Positions 44,958-55,140 of a stretch of DNA of 64,000 nt are shown here, one piece after another; the stretch's first letter is position 1; every line of letters starts with the position of its first letter. This DNA comes from Porphyra umbilicalis (taxonomy: Eukaryota > Rhodophyta > Bangiophyceae > Bangiales > Bangiaceae), in the NCBI GenBank assembly GCA_002049455.2, contig KV918857.1:177347-241346 (forward strand). The letters are read 5' to 3'. The notes below the pieces were generated by a model. That model was not told the origin of the DNA. It did not search any database and worked only from the letters and a program-made list of their open reading frames with translations. The position numbers and the translations under genes were made by a program.

Positions 44958-45921
44958 GGTGACGCCTCAGGGGGTGGCGGTGAAGCGCGCAACGGCAGCA
45001 CCGGGGCTCGGGGAGGCAGCCGCGGCGGGGTGGCGGCGCGGGCCGACGAGAGGAACGAGCGGCAGTGCGACAGTGACGGAGGAGCAGGGGGTGTGCTCAC
45101 AAAGACGCGCCGGCGGGTGCCACGCGCGCCACACCACGGGCAGCGACCGGCGCCCCCCCCTCGGCACCCACCAGCACCTCCAGAGTGCCGATCGTCCCAA
45201 CCACCTCCCAAAGGACCCCCCCACCAGCCGCGGCAAGGAAAAAAGGAAGCAGGGAAGTGGGGCAAGGGCGGGAACAAATGGGGGCAGACGCGTCGCCCGA
45301 CGGCAGAAAAACCACCACAAAAAAAACAAACCACCTCGGGAGCCTCCAGCACCGCCGCCACGCGTTACGCGCGCCGTTGGCGGCGCGCTCCCCCAAAAAC
45401 GGCGCGCACCGCCGCGCGCGACACCCCCCCCCCGCCGCCGCTGCACACAGCCGCCCCCGTCGACGGCGGGCGTCCACGTCCCGCCGCGGCGCGCCGAGCG
45501 GCAGTCGCCGCGGCGCGGCGCGGGAGCGGGATCCGGCCGCGATGACGCGCGTCGGGCGGCGCGGCGGCGCGCGGGGTGGCGTGGCCGTGGCCGAGCGCGC
45601 CTTTCCGCGGCCGTCGCGCTTGCGCTGCGGCGGGGGGGGCGTGGCGTTCCTGCCGACATATACCAAGTACGGGGACAAAAGAGTTTCGCGCATCCCGAGT
45701 GCCCGACTGTGAGTGAACAGGTGAGAAATTTCTCATTCACGCGTCCAGGTGGGGGGGGGGCTACACTTACACGCAAACTAGCAGGACACACATCCGGACA
45801 CGTGGCCGCCGTCGTCGCCGGCCCGACCCTGTTTGTCCGCTTTGCAGCACCATCGCCCCACCGCCCCTCGGCCAAATCTCCACCATCTCGCTGGAGAGAG
45901 GAGAGGCGCCAGAGCTCTGGC
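44958..45921. other. Divergent intergenic region upstream of RPB1
   Basis: No gene seen. It separates RPB1 (minus) from the membrane-protein gene (plus) and contains A-rich patches (45237-45330) and a G run at 45752. Confidence 0.4.
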
Positions 45922-46236
45922 GCCGCTGCCGTCATTGCCGCTGCCGTCATTGCCGCTGCCGTCATTGCCGCTGCCGTCATTGCCGCTGCCGTCATTGCCG
46001 CTGCCGTCATTGCCGCTGCCGTCATTGCCGCTGCCGTCATTGCCGCTGCCGTCATTGCCGCTGCCGTCATTGCCGCTGCCGTCATTGCCGCTGCCGTCAT
46101 TGCCGCTGCCGTCATTGCCGCTGCCGTCATTGCCGCTGCCGTCATTGCCGCTGCCGTCATTGCCGCTGCCGTCATTGCCGCTGCCGTCATTGCCGCTGCC
46201 GCCGTTGCCGCTGCCGCCATTGCCGCTGCCGCCATC
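45922..46236 (+). repeat. Minisatellite: 18 perfect copies of a 15-bp unit plus three variants
   Basis: GCCGCTGCCGTCATT is repeated 18 times without a single change (45922-46191), followed by three copies with GCC in place of GTC. It lies about 130 bases upstream of the ATG of the next gene. All six frames are open through it because 15 is divisible by three. Confidence 0.98.
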
Positions 46237-46363
46237 CGCTCCACCGCCCTCTGTCCTCGCCTCATATCCCCTCTGCCGTCCCCTGCGTGGACCTCTGTCA
46301 CCCCCAACCTTCCCATCGCCTCGTCCGGCCCCCGTCGCCGCCCGCCGCCGCCCCGCCGCCGCC

Positions 46364-47358
46364 ATGGCGCGCGCCGCCTTTGTGGCGGCGGCCGCCCCCC
46401 TTGGCAGCCGCCTCGCCCCCCCCCCCCCGGCCGTGCGGCCACGCCCACGGGCGCTCCCCGCCACCGCGCCCTGCGGCCCGCCCCGTGGCGGGTCGCCCCC
46501 CCCCCCCCCCCCCACGCTCCCCCCGCCCCCCCCCCACCGCGTCCAAGGACCCCCCCGGGGGTGCCAAGCAGCGGCGCCCCCCCCCCTCCCCCCCCCCCCC
46601 CCCCCCCCCCCCGGCGGGTGTTCCTCCCCCCCACCACCCCCTCCCCCCCCTCACCGCCGCCGCGCGGTACCTCTCCCGCCTCGCCGCGGCGGCGGCAACG
46701 AGCGCCCACGTGGCCATTGCGCTCACGCTCGTCCTCCACTTTCGGGCGGTGCCCGCGGCGCACCTCCTCGCGGGCGCCGCGTGCCTCGGCGCCCCCGCGC
46801 ACGCGTCGCCGCTGCCGCCGGCGGCGGCGGCGGCCCAGTGGTTTTTCGGCGTCCTCGCGCCGGCGGCGGCGGTGCACCACGGGGGCGTCGGGTTTGGGGT
46901 CGTTGCGATGCTCGCCCCGCCGCTCTTTGCGTCGGTCGTCGGCTTGTGGCGGGGGGGGGGTGGTGGGGGTGGGCCCTCGGCTGGCGGGGTGGCCGCCACG
47001 GGGGGGGGTCGGCGGGGGGGGGGGGGGAGCCGCCGCCCGCCGCCGCCCCAGTGGCGGCGGTGGGGGTAGGGGTGGGGAGGGGGGCGGGGAGGGGGAGGGG
47101 GAGGGGGAGGGGGAGGGGGACGACGCGGGCGGGCGTGGCGTGCGCCACGCGGAGCGGGGGTGGGGCTGGGGCGGCCTGCTGTGGCGCGGCGTCGCGCTCA
47201 CCGGCTGGGCGCGCGCGGCGGTTGGGTACGGGCCGTGGCACCGCGCGGGGGTGGCGGTGAATGGGGCGCTGTGGGTGGCGGAAGCGGCGATGATGGTGTG
47301 GCTGCGGTGGTGGGGGGGGGGGGGGGCGATGAAGGATGAGGAAGATGCCACGTACTGA
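46364..47358 (+). CDS. Putative plastid-targeted membrane protein of unknown function (frame changes)
   Basis: ATG 46364 (GCCGCCATGGCG) begins MARAAFVAAAAPLGSRLAPP, which resembles rhodophyte plastid transit peptides (AFVA near the start, Ala/Arg/Pro-rich, few acidic residues). After long C runs (46498-46615) the frame changes to YLSRLAAAAATSAHVAIALTL, HLLAGAACLGAPAHA and QWFFGVLAPAAAVHH...VVAMLAPPLFASVVGLW. After G runs near 46950-47120 it changes to GGLLWRGVALTGWARAAVGYG and NGALWVAEAAMMVWLRWW, ending at 47358. That gives four or five hydrophobic helices. The family is unknown. Location in a plastid membrane is inferred from the N-terminus only. Confidence 0.5.
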
Positions 47359-48015
47359 GGGGGGGGGGGGGGAGGGGGGGCGGGGCGGGGCGGGCGGGAA
47401 CCCACGGGCGCGCGCGGATCGGCCGCGGCGGCGGCGGCTGCCGCCACTGCGGGGGCGGCCGCGTCGGCCGCGTCGGCCGCCGCCGCCGCCGCCGCCGCCG
47501 TCGACGCGGGCGCGCACCGGCGGTCGCCCCCGTCGATGCGCGCCGGCGACGGCGCGACGGCGCCCCGCGCCGTCGGTCGGCGGGTGCCGGCGCGTCGGCG
47601 GCGGCGGCCGCCGCCGCGCGCCCCGCGGGCGCGTCGGCGGCGGGGGCGCCGCGCCGCCGGCGGCGCGCCGCGGCCACCGCGCCGCGCCGCGCCGCCGTCC
47701 CCGCCGCGCCGCCGCCCGCGCCGGGGCGGCCGCCCGCCGCCGCGGCGGCGGCACGCGCCGCCGCCGCGCGCACACCCGCGTGGCGGCGACGCGGCAGGCG
47801 GGGGCGCCGCGGCTGCCGCCGCCGCCCGCGCCGCGCACCCGCCGCCGGGCGCGGCGGGCGGGTTGGCGGCGGCTCGCGGGCCCGCGGCGCTGGGCGGCCG
47901 GTTGCCGGCGTGCATGGGGCTCTGGCGGGATCCCCCCGCCGCGCGCGCTGCCGCGCCGCGGGAGCTCCAAACCACGGCGGGTACACTCAAAACGCCCGTC
48001 TCGTGTAACCGTGTC
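47359..48015. other. Very GC-rich convergent intergenic region
   Basis: Long Arg/Pro/Ala/Gly readings occur in every frame, which is expected from composition alone. No conserved segment is visible in any of them. Confidence 0.4.
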
Positions 48016-49569
48016 CTATCGCCACTGCCCGCCGCTAGCGGCGCCCCCCCCCCCCCGCGGGCCGTCCCCCCCCTCCTCCCCCTCCTCATCCCCCCGCGCC
48101 CCAAACGTCGTGCCATTCCCATTCCAATACGACGGCCGCCCGTCGTCGTCCGCGTCTGCCCCCCCCCCCCCCCCCCCGCCCCCGCCCGCCCCCCGCGCGC
48201 GCAAGCCCGCCATCGTCGACAGCCGCCCCATTTCGCGGCCGCCGCCCCCCGCCGCCGCACCGTCGGCCGCCGCCGCCGCCCCCGCCGCCGCCGCACCGCC
48301 GCCGCCCGCACTGCCGCCGCCGCTGCCGCCGCCGCCGCCGCCACCGGCGGCCGTCGGGGTCAGGGCCCCCCCCACGGCGGTGGCGGCCCAGCCAAACCAC
48401 CCGCCCACCGCCCCGACGGCGGCGGTCACGCCCGCCGCCACCCCCCCCGCAGCAGCCGCAGCGCCAGCCGCCGCCCCCCCCGCGGCGGCGGCAATCCCCC
48501 CCCCCGCCCCCCCCCCCCCCCCCCCCCCCCACCCCCGCCCCCGTCGGCGTGGCAACGAGCACGGCCGACGGGGTGAGGCGGAGCTCCACGAGCGTCTTGC
48601 CCTCGTCCGCCGCCGAAAAAAAGACGCGCGGGAAGGCGGTGGAGAGGCGCACCCCCGCCCCCGCGGGGGGGGGAGCAATCCGTCCCGCGCCGCCCCGAGC
48701 GTCGTGTCGGGGGGGAAGGACGCGCGGACGGTCGTGCCGTCGGGGAGGCGCAGCGCGAGCCGCGCGTCGGTCGGGGGGGGGGGGGGGGCGGGGGGAGGGG
48801 CTCGCCCCCGGCCGCCGCCGCCGCGGCAGCAGTGGCGGCCGCCGCCGCTGCGGGCGCGCCGCCGGCGGGGAGGCGCATCGCCCGCGCCGCCGACGGCATG
48901 GGGGGGGTCGACGCCGGTGGAGGGGCGGCCGCCGCGGCCGCGCGCGGGGGGGGGGCGAGGTGGCGCGCGCGCGCGCGGCGGCGGCGGGCGCACGCGCGGG
49001 CGCGGCGGCGGCGGGCGCACGCGCGGGCGCGGCGGCGGCGGGCGCGGCCGCAGCAGCGGCCGGCGCGGGCGCGGGCGCGGCGGCACCCGCAGCGGGCGCC
49101 TCCCCCCCCCCCCCCCCCCTCCCCCCCCTCCTCGCCGCCGCCGTTGCCGCCGCGGCCACGAGCGCGGCTGCGAGGGCGACCCCCCCCCCCCCCCCAGGGC
49201 GCCCGTGAGGGCGCCCAAACTCAAAAACCCGTCCAACACACACCGCAGCCGCCCGTCGGCGCCGATAAAGTAGGCGGCCGGCAGGCGCCGCGGGCGGCCG
49301 TAGCGCGCAACGAGCGCCCCCGCGTCGGCCGTCCCCGCGTCAATAACAACGCCAACGGCGGCGGCGGCGGCGAGCGCCGCGGGCGCGCCGGGGAGGGTGT
49401 GCCGCCTCATGGCGCCGGCCGCGCCGCGCGCGTAGCGGTCGGCGGCGGGGGGGTCACTGCCGGCCGCCGCGGCGGCGGGGGGGGGGAAAACAAAGACGAC
49501 GAGCGTCGTTGCGTGCGTCGCGCGCATGCGGTCGACGGCGGCCGCGACGGTGGGGCTGAGGTCCGCCAT
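48016..49569 (-). CDS. UBX-domain protein with N-terminal thioredoxin-like domain (UBXN4-like)
   Basis: ATG 49569 opens a thioredoxin-like (UAS-type) domain: AVDRMRATHATTLVVFVF...GALVARYGRPRRLPAAYFIGADGRLRCVLDGFLS. After Ala-rich linker sequence a UBX domain begins with RLALRLPDGTTVRASFPPD and finishes, in another minus frame after the G run near 48667, with TAFPRVFFSAADEGKTLVEL and LTPSAVLVAT. UBX domains bind the AAA ATPase Cdc48/p97, and this domain pair resembles UBXN4, which acts in ER-associated degradation. The original frame resumes for a hydrophobic Ala/Gly stretch (VGAVGGWFGWAATAVGG, perhaps membrane-associated) and an acidic end with RPSYWNGNGTTFG. One complementary pair of indels would restore a single 517-residue frame. 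Confidence 0.75.
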   Translation of the reverse strand: MADLSPTVAAAVDRMRATHATTLVVFVFPPPAAAAAGSDPPAADRYARGAAGAMRRHTLPGAPAALAAAAAVGVVIDAGTADAGALVARYGRPRRLPAAYFIGADGRLRCVLDGFLSLGALTGALGGGGGSPSQPRSWPRRQRRRRGGGGGGGGGGRRPLRVPPRPRPRRPLLRPRPPPPRPRVRPPPPRPRVRPPPPRARAPPRPPPARGRGGRPSTGVDPPHAVGGAGDAPPRRRRARSGGGRHCCRGGGGRGRAPPPAPPPPPTDARLALRLPDGTTVRASFPPDTTLGAARDGLLPPPRGRGCASPPPSRASFFRRRTRARRSWSSASPRRPCSLPRRRGRGWGGGGGGGAGGGIAAAAGGAAAGAAAAAGGVAAGVTAAVGAVGGWFGWAATAVGGALTPTAAGGGGGGGSGGGSAGGGGAAAAGAAAAADGAAAGGGGREMGRLSTMAGLRARGAGGGGGGGGGADADDDGRPSYWNGNGTTFGARGDEEGEEGGDGPRGGGGAASGGQWR

Positions 49570-51395
49570 GGGTGGGGGGGGGGGGGGGGGGGGGAGGGGG
49601 CGTTGCGGGCGTAAGATACGGGGGGGGGGGGGGGACGGCGCGCCGTGTGACCAACCGACGACGTGGGCGTACCGCCGTCGTTGTCGGGGGCAACCGACGC
49701 GGACGGGGTGGCGGCACAGCGGCGGGTGGGGTCAACTCCCAAGGGGTGGGAAGAAGGGCGGCGCGAGCGGCGGGGCGGGCGGACCGGTGGGTGAAAGGCC
49801 GCGCGCGCCGAGCGCCGGGACTGGGACTGTCGGGGCAGGACGGACACGCGGGCGGCGAGGGCCCGACGCGGCGCGGGCGCGTGGCACGGACCGCGCGGCC
49901 GCGCACGTGCGTGTGCGCGTAGGATACACGGCGGCGCGGGTGGCACCTCTGGCCACGCCCACTTAAGACGGGTCAGATGCGGACATCAGGATCCCGGCTC
50001 ATCTATTGGTTACATAGGCTCATGTAAGCAGTTTCCAACGTTTTTCTCTGCTTTGGAGTACGTGTCAAGCACATTTTTCGTCGTGTCTAACAGTTAGCTC
50101 TCGTGTCTCAGAATCCCACCTGAGGAGGCCATATCACATCTTGTGGGAGCCCCTTTTTTCGGGGTCTCTTGCACCGTCCGCCTCATTCAGAAAAAGAAAG
50201 ACGGCCGACGCAACCAATCGCATGTCCGAGTCGTCTCCGCGCTGGCGCTTGATCGGGACACACCGCATCACCACATGTTCTTGTCCGGGCGGCAGTCGAC
50301 GGGGGGCACAGTGCCCAACATGCGGCTTCTCTGGAAAAAGAAATAGCGGCAGCAAAGCACGAGTGTCTAATCACCACCCGCGTGCACTACCCGGCGCCCA
50401 TGGCGAATTATTGACCAGCGGTGGACGGGCTCAGTGGGGCACTTTGTATACCGTAAGCGACAGTTTTTTCTCCCCTGATATTCCCTCGCCCTGCCAGAAA
50501 AAATCAAAAACTTTGGCTACCTACTTCACGCCGTGCCCCACCCAGAGGTGTCAGAATCGCGTAGCAAACCGTGTAGCATTGATGAGCGTGAAAAGCTCCA
50601 TACGATGATATAAACGACCGTAAAAGTACGTTCTGGTTCACGCTTGGTTCAGAGCCATGTGTATGAACCATTGCGCGCCCAGCGGCGGGGCGGGGGCGCC
50701 GGCGGACGACGACGACATGATACGACGGGAGGAAGCCACATAAACTCCTCCAGCGCAACAGAAATAGGAAGAAGCACACACTGCGGTCTCAGCAGTACAA
50801 ATTCTGGGATCCGGCGGGGTCGGTGACGACGGTGGGGCAGGAGCAAGACCGACGTTCGTAGCAGGGGCAAGAAGATCGAATGCGCCGGGCACGTGTGGAT
50901 ATTCTTACGTGGCGGTTGTAAGGCAGCAACGTGTCTCAATCCTGATGTCCGCCCTTCACTGGGCGTGTGGCGCGACACGCGGCCCAAAGCAGCCACCGGC
51001 GGCAGACGCGTGCAGTGCCAGCAGGCCAGATCCCCCATTCGGAGACACTTGATCTGCAGTGCCCCGGCGTGTGTGGATCAATTACAAAGTCCGTTTCCTA
51101 ATCAGGCGCTAGCTAAGCGGTGGCCGGCGCGCCTGCCTGGACGGCGTCGCGCGCACCGCCCGTCGTCGTCGACGTTGCGCACGGCGGCGCGCCCCACGGC
51201 GGCGGACCGCCTCCCGTCAATCCGCCGCTCGCCAAGGTCCTCGTTCCCCCCCCGCCCCCCCCCCCATCCCCCTGCTCATCACCCAACCAAGACGCCCCCT
51301 CCACCGCGTCGACTCGTCGAGTCTCTACCCTCTCCACCGCCCCCCGCTTGGCCCCCTCTCCCCCCCGCTCCGCCCCCACCCCCCCCCCCGCCGCC
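49570..51395. other. Intergenic region
   Basis: No supported gene. 49570-49970 is GC-rich (promoter side of the UBX gene, G runs at 49573-49594 and 49620-49634). 49970-51100 is AT-richer with short hairpins such as CCCCTTTTTTCGGGG at about 50151. 51240-51395 is the C-rich leader of the uS14 gene. Confidence 0.4.
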
Positions 51396-51689
51396 ATGGG
51401 CAAAGTCGCAATGGACACCCTCCGCCGGTCCCTCGTTGCGACCGCGGAGCCCGCGCGCGTGGCCCTCCGCGCCATTATCGGCAACGTGTCCCTGCCGCCG
51501 ACCATCCGCTCCGCCGCCGTCGCGCAGCTGGCGTCCCTCCCCCGCAACACCTCGGCGGGGCGGGTGCGGAACCGGTGCACCGTCACGGGGCGCCCGCGGG
51601 GGATCGTGCGCGATTGGGGGCTGTCGCGCATTGAGTTTCGGCTGTCGGCGCTCAAGGGGGACCTGCCGGGGATTATGAAGAAGCGGTGA
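51396..51689 (+). CDS. MRPS14: Mitochondrial-type ribosomal protein uS14
   Basis: ATG 51396 (GCCGCCATGGGC) gives 97 residues. The C-terminal half is the uS14 signature: RVRNRCTVTGRPRGIVRDWGL followed by SRIEFRLSALKGDLPGIMKKR. The four zinc Cys of bacterial-type uS14 are absent, as in mitochondrial and C-minus forms. The helix LRAIIGNVSLPPTIRSAAVAQL and LPRNTS match the central region. It is a small-subunit head protein that contacts 16S-type rRNA. Plastid genomes of red algae normally carry their own rps14, so a nuclear copy without that gene's features most likely serves the mitochondrion (inference). No cleavable presequence is obvious. Confidence 0.9.
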   Translation: MGKVAMDTLRRSLVATAEPARVALRAIIGNVSLPPTIRSAAVAQLASLPRNTSAGRVRNRCTVTGRPRGIVRDWGLSRIEFRLSALKGDLPGIMKKR

Positions 51690-52364
51690 GGGGGGGGGAC
51701 GGGGGCTGGACGCGGGGGTGTTGCTGGGGGGGGGGGGGGGGGGTGCCGCTTGCTGGGCGGCCCACGGGTGGCGGCGGGGACGACGGGGTGGGTGGTATGC
51801 ACGGCGGCGCACGGATGGGGGGGGGGGGGGGGGTGGCGCACACCCTGGCGCGCCCGACGGCGGTGGGCGGTGGGGGACGGCCGCGCGGGGGGGGGGGGGG
51901 TCGGCGTGCCACCCCGCACGCCGGCGTGGCCGGAAAGGCGCCAGCGGCGGGCGGGCGGGTACCGTCGGCCGCCGCCCCGTGCCGGTTGGCGCGGGCGGGC
52001 AGTGGCGCGCCCGGCGGGCGGCCTTTGGCAGGCGGCGCGGCCGGCCGGCCGACGGCGGCAGGCGGCGCGGCCGCGCGTGGCCGCCGTCGGCCGCCGTGCC
52101 CACCGCCCGTGGCCGTCTGCCGCAACGGTGCGGCCGGTGACGACGCGGAATAAAAAAAACGACCCGGGCACAGGCACCTGTCCGTCCCCGCGGGCCGCGT
52201 CTCGGCCCCGCCGTGCGTGTCTTTGCGCAGCCACACCCACACCACCCCGACCTCGCACAAACACACCACCCACGCGCGCGCCCGACGGCGCGCGCCCCCC
52301 CGACACACGCGCGCGCGCCAAAGCGCCGCACGCCCAACCCCCCCCCCCCCTCGCCCCCCCGGGC
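51690..52364. other. Convergent intergenic region with G runs
   Basis: No gene seen; G runs of 12-18 bases at 51727-51742, 51818-51832 and 51889-51900. Confidence 0.4.
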
Positions 52365-52542
52365 TCACGCCTCATCCCCAAACCCGCCGTTGCCCCACCC
52401 GTCTGCCGCCGCCCTCAAGTCGACGTGCATATAGTCCCGCGCGGCCACCACCCGCCCGCCGCCGCGGTAGGCGGCGGCGGCTTGCCGCACGAGCTCCGAC
52501 GGGCTGTACAGGTCATCCGAGGGGCGGCGGCCGCCACCGGCC

Positions 52543-52605
<63 letters not shown>

Positions 52606-55140
52606 CCGGCGGCGGGAGCGCCCGCAGCCGGGCCGCCGCCACCCCCGCCGGCCCCACCGTCGGCGGCGTCGACGACCCCGTCCGCCTCGTCACCCTCGTC
52701 AATGGTCACCGCCGTCGTAATCTCCCCGCCCACCCCCCCCACGTCGTCGTCCTCCTCCTCGTCCTCCCCCTCCTCCCCCCCCCGGCGGCCGCCGCCGCCG
52801 CCGCCGCCGTCGCCGCCGCCACTGGCACGCTGGGGCCGACGCCCATGTCCGCCTCGGCGTCCCCCCCCCCCACCCACGCCTCGTAGCGGGACGAAAAGTG
52901 GGTCAAGTGCAGCCGCCGCGCGCCGACGGCGGCCGCAAAAGCGCCGGCCATGGCCGCCGTCGAGTGCGCGGCGACGGCCGCCTTGTCCGCAAGCGCTTCC
53001 GCAAAGGTCGCTTCGTGGACGAGGAGGTCCGCCCCGTCTGCGGCGGCGGCGATCGCCGACGAGTCGGCCGTGTCGCCCATGAGCACGACTTTGCGGAGGG
53101 GGCGCCCGTCGGGGATGACTGGGGGGGGGGGGGGGGCGCCCCGCCCGCCGCGGACGGCGACGGCGGGGGGGCGCCAGCCGCCGCCGCGCCGGCGCCGGCG
53201 CCGGCGCCGGCGCCGCCGTCGACGGCCACGTCGGCGGGGGTGACGACGCGCCCGGTCGCCTTGATGGTCACGGGCCGCCCCGAGCGCAGCACCGAAAATT
53301 GGCGCCCGTACACGCCCAGCGCGCGCGCCTTGGCCTCGTCCACCCCCCCCGCGGCGGCGGCGGTGGCGGCCGCGGCGGCAGACGGCGGCGGCGCCGTCGC
53401 CGCCGTCGCCGCCGCCGCCACTGGCGCCGACGGCGCCACGCGCGCAGCCGCGGCCGACGCCCCGTCTGCCGGCGGCACCACCTCCCGAAAGACGTACCCA
53501 AAACACGGCACGCGGTGGGTCAAAGGGGCGGCGACGACCTCCCCCCCCCCCACCCGCCCACGTGCCACAGCCCGTCCTCCCCCGCCTCCACGTCGGCAAT
53601 GTACTCCTCCTCTGGGTGGGGCGGCGGGGGCCCCGACTTCCCCGCCCCCCCCCCCCCCCCCCGCCCCCCGCCCTGCGCCCCCCCCCCGTCGGCGGGCCCG
53701 TCGCCCCCCCACAGCCCCCGCGTCGTCGGCCGCCACCCCCGCACGAGGTGCCCGAAATCCCCCGCCCGCGGCACCAACTCGGCGACCGCAAAGCGCACGC
53801 CGACGAGCGGCGTGGTCGCCAACGACGCGCGCACAAACGAGCGCACCCCATACGGCCCATAGACGGTCACGACCGGGTCGTCGTCAGTGCCGGCCGCCGG
53901 CTCGGCGGCCGCATCCCAGGTGCCCGCCGCCGCCGCGGCGGCCTTGGCCCGCAACGCTGCCCGCCGCCGCGCGGCCGTCGCCAGCCCCACGGCCATGAGC
54001 AACGACGGGAGGCCGTACAAGTGGTCCCCGTGCACGTGCGTGATGTAGATGGAGCGGAGCCAGCGGAGGGCGTGGGGGCCCCCCCAGACGGCGCCAAAGA
54101 GGCGCGCGGACGTGCCTTCGCCGGCGTCGACGAGGGCCATCCAGGGGGGGGCGCACGACGCCGCCGCCGCCGTCACGCCGGGCGGCAGCCGCAGCGCCGG
54201 GCGGTTGGGGGGGCGGGGGGGCGCCACCTCTGGCGGGGGGGGGGGGGGGGGCGGACCCCGCGGCGCCGCCAAAAACGCCGTCGACGACACGTTGCGCTTG
54301 CGCGTCGGCACCGCCGAGGAGGTGCCGAGGTGCACGACCCGCCAGTCGCCCGGCGCCAAGCCGAGCGCCGCCCGCGTGCCCGGCGGCGGCCGCCACCGGC
54401 GGTCCCCCCGGGGGGCCACCACCTCCACCGACGCCCACTCGTCGACGCAGCGGCCGCAGCCCGGGCAGTCGGCCGCGCAGCGGCGGGCACCCGCGGGCGC
54501 GCCGGGGGGGACGACCCACTCGGCAGCCTCAAAGTCAAACCACGGCTCCCCCGCGGCGCGGAGTGCCTCATTCTCAGGCCACGCCGTCGGCACGTACCGC
54601 GGCGCGCGGGTGTCGGGGGTGACGCCGCCGACGGTCGCGCCGCGGACGGCGAGCTCCCGCGCGCGGTGGCGGCGCCACCACGCATCGTCGGCGGGGCGCC
54701 AGCCGAGAAAGCCCGAGGTGAGCCAGGGGGGGGGTCCTCCCCCCACTCGAGGGGGGGGGGGGGGGGGGCGGGGTCCCCTCCGTGTACACCGCGTCGGAGC
54801 AGGCGCGGAGGGCGGGGGGGAGCGCCGCATAGGCAGCGTTGCGGTACTGGGGGGGGGGGGGGTCCCCGCCGGCCGTCGCGTCGGCAGAGGCGCCCGACGA
54901 CGCCGTCGACGCGGGGGCGGGGGTGGCCCCGTGCGGCGGCTGGGGGTGGTCGTCGCCATTGGCCCCGGCCGCCGACGGCGGCCGCGACGGCGCCGGGGAG
55001 GGCGGCGGCGCGGCAACGGCGACGGGCAGGCGGCGGCGGGCGGCGGCCGCCCTGCCCGTCCGCGGCGGTCGCCGCGGCGGCCGCCGTCGCCCTAGTGGGG
55101 TCGGCGCCACAAAGGCGGGGGGCGGGGGCGCCAGCGCCAT
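52365..55140 (-). CDS. TRZ: tRNase Z (ELAC-type metallo-beta-lactamase), probably plastid-targeted, frame changes
   Basis: ATG 55140 gives MALAPPPPAFVAPTPLGRRR, a transit-peptide-like start. An unusual region follows with a CPGC pattern (CAADCPGCGRC). The tRNase Z core starts at WRVVHLGTSSAVPTRKRNVS. The metal motif THVHGDHLYG is at about 54050-54015. Further motifs are FGYVFRE, GDTADSS, VHEATFAEAL and LTHFSSRY, and the ending is ARDYMHVDL, similar to the AEDxMxIxV end of the family. These are in three minus frames, changing at C/G runs near 54760, 53540 and 53120. The enzyme removes 3' trailers from tRNA precursors. At over 900 codons it is much longer than short-form tRNase Z, owing to Ala/Gly inserts and an acidic region near 52740. 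Confidence 0.8.
52546..52599 (+). repeat. Hexanucleotide repeat, 9 x GCCGAC
   Basis: Nine perfect copies inside the tRNase Z gene, coding for a Ser-Ala dipeptide run on the minus strand. Confidence 0.95.

Noticed and set aside
44967-48344. Minus-strand open frame of over 1100 codons with Met-Thr-Ala-Ala-Ala repeats
   Set aside because: It is generated by the 15-bp minisatellite and GC bias, crosses two real plus/minus genes, and shows no conserved domain.
47336-49273. Long plus-strand Arg/Pro/Ala frame opposite the UBX gene
   Set aside because: Antisense shadow; the minus strand has clear thioredoxin-like and UBX domains.
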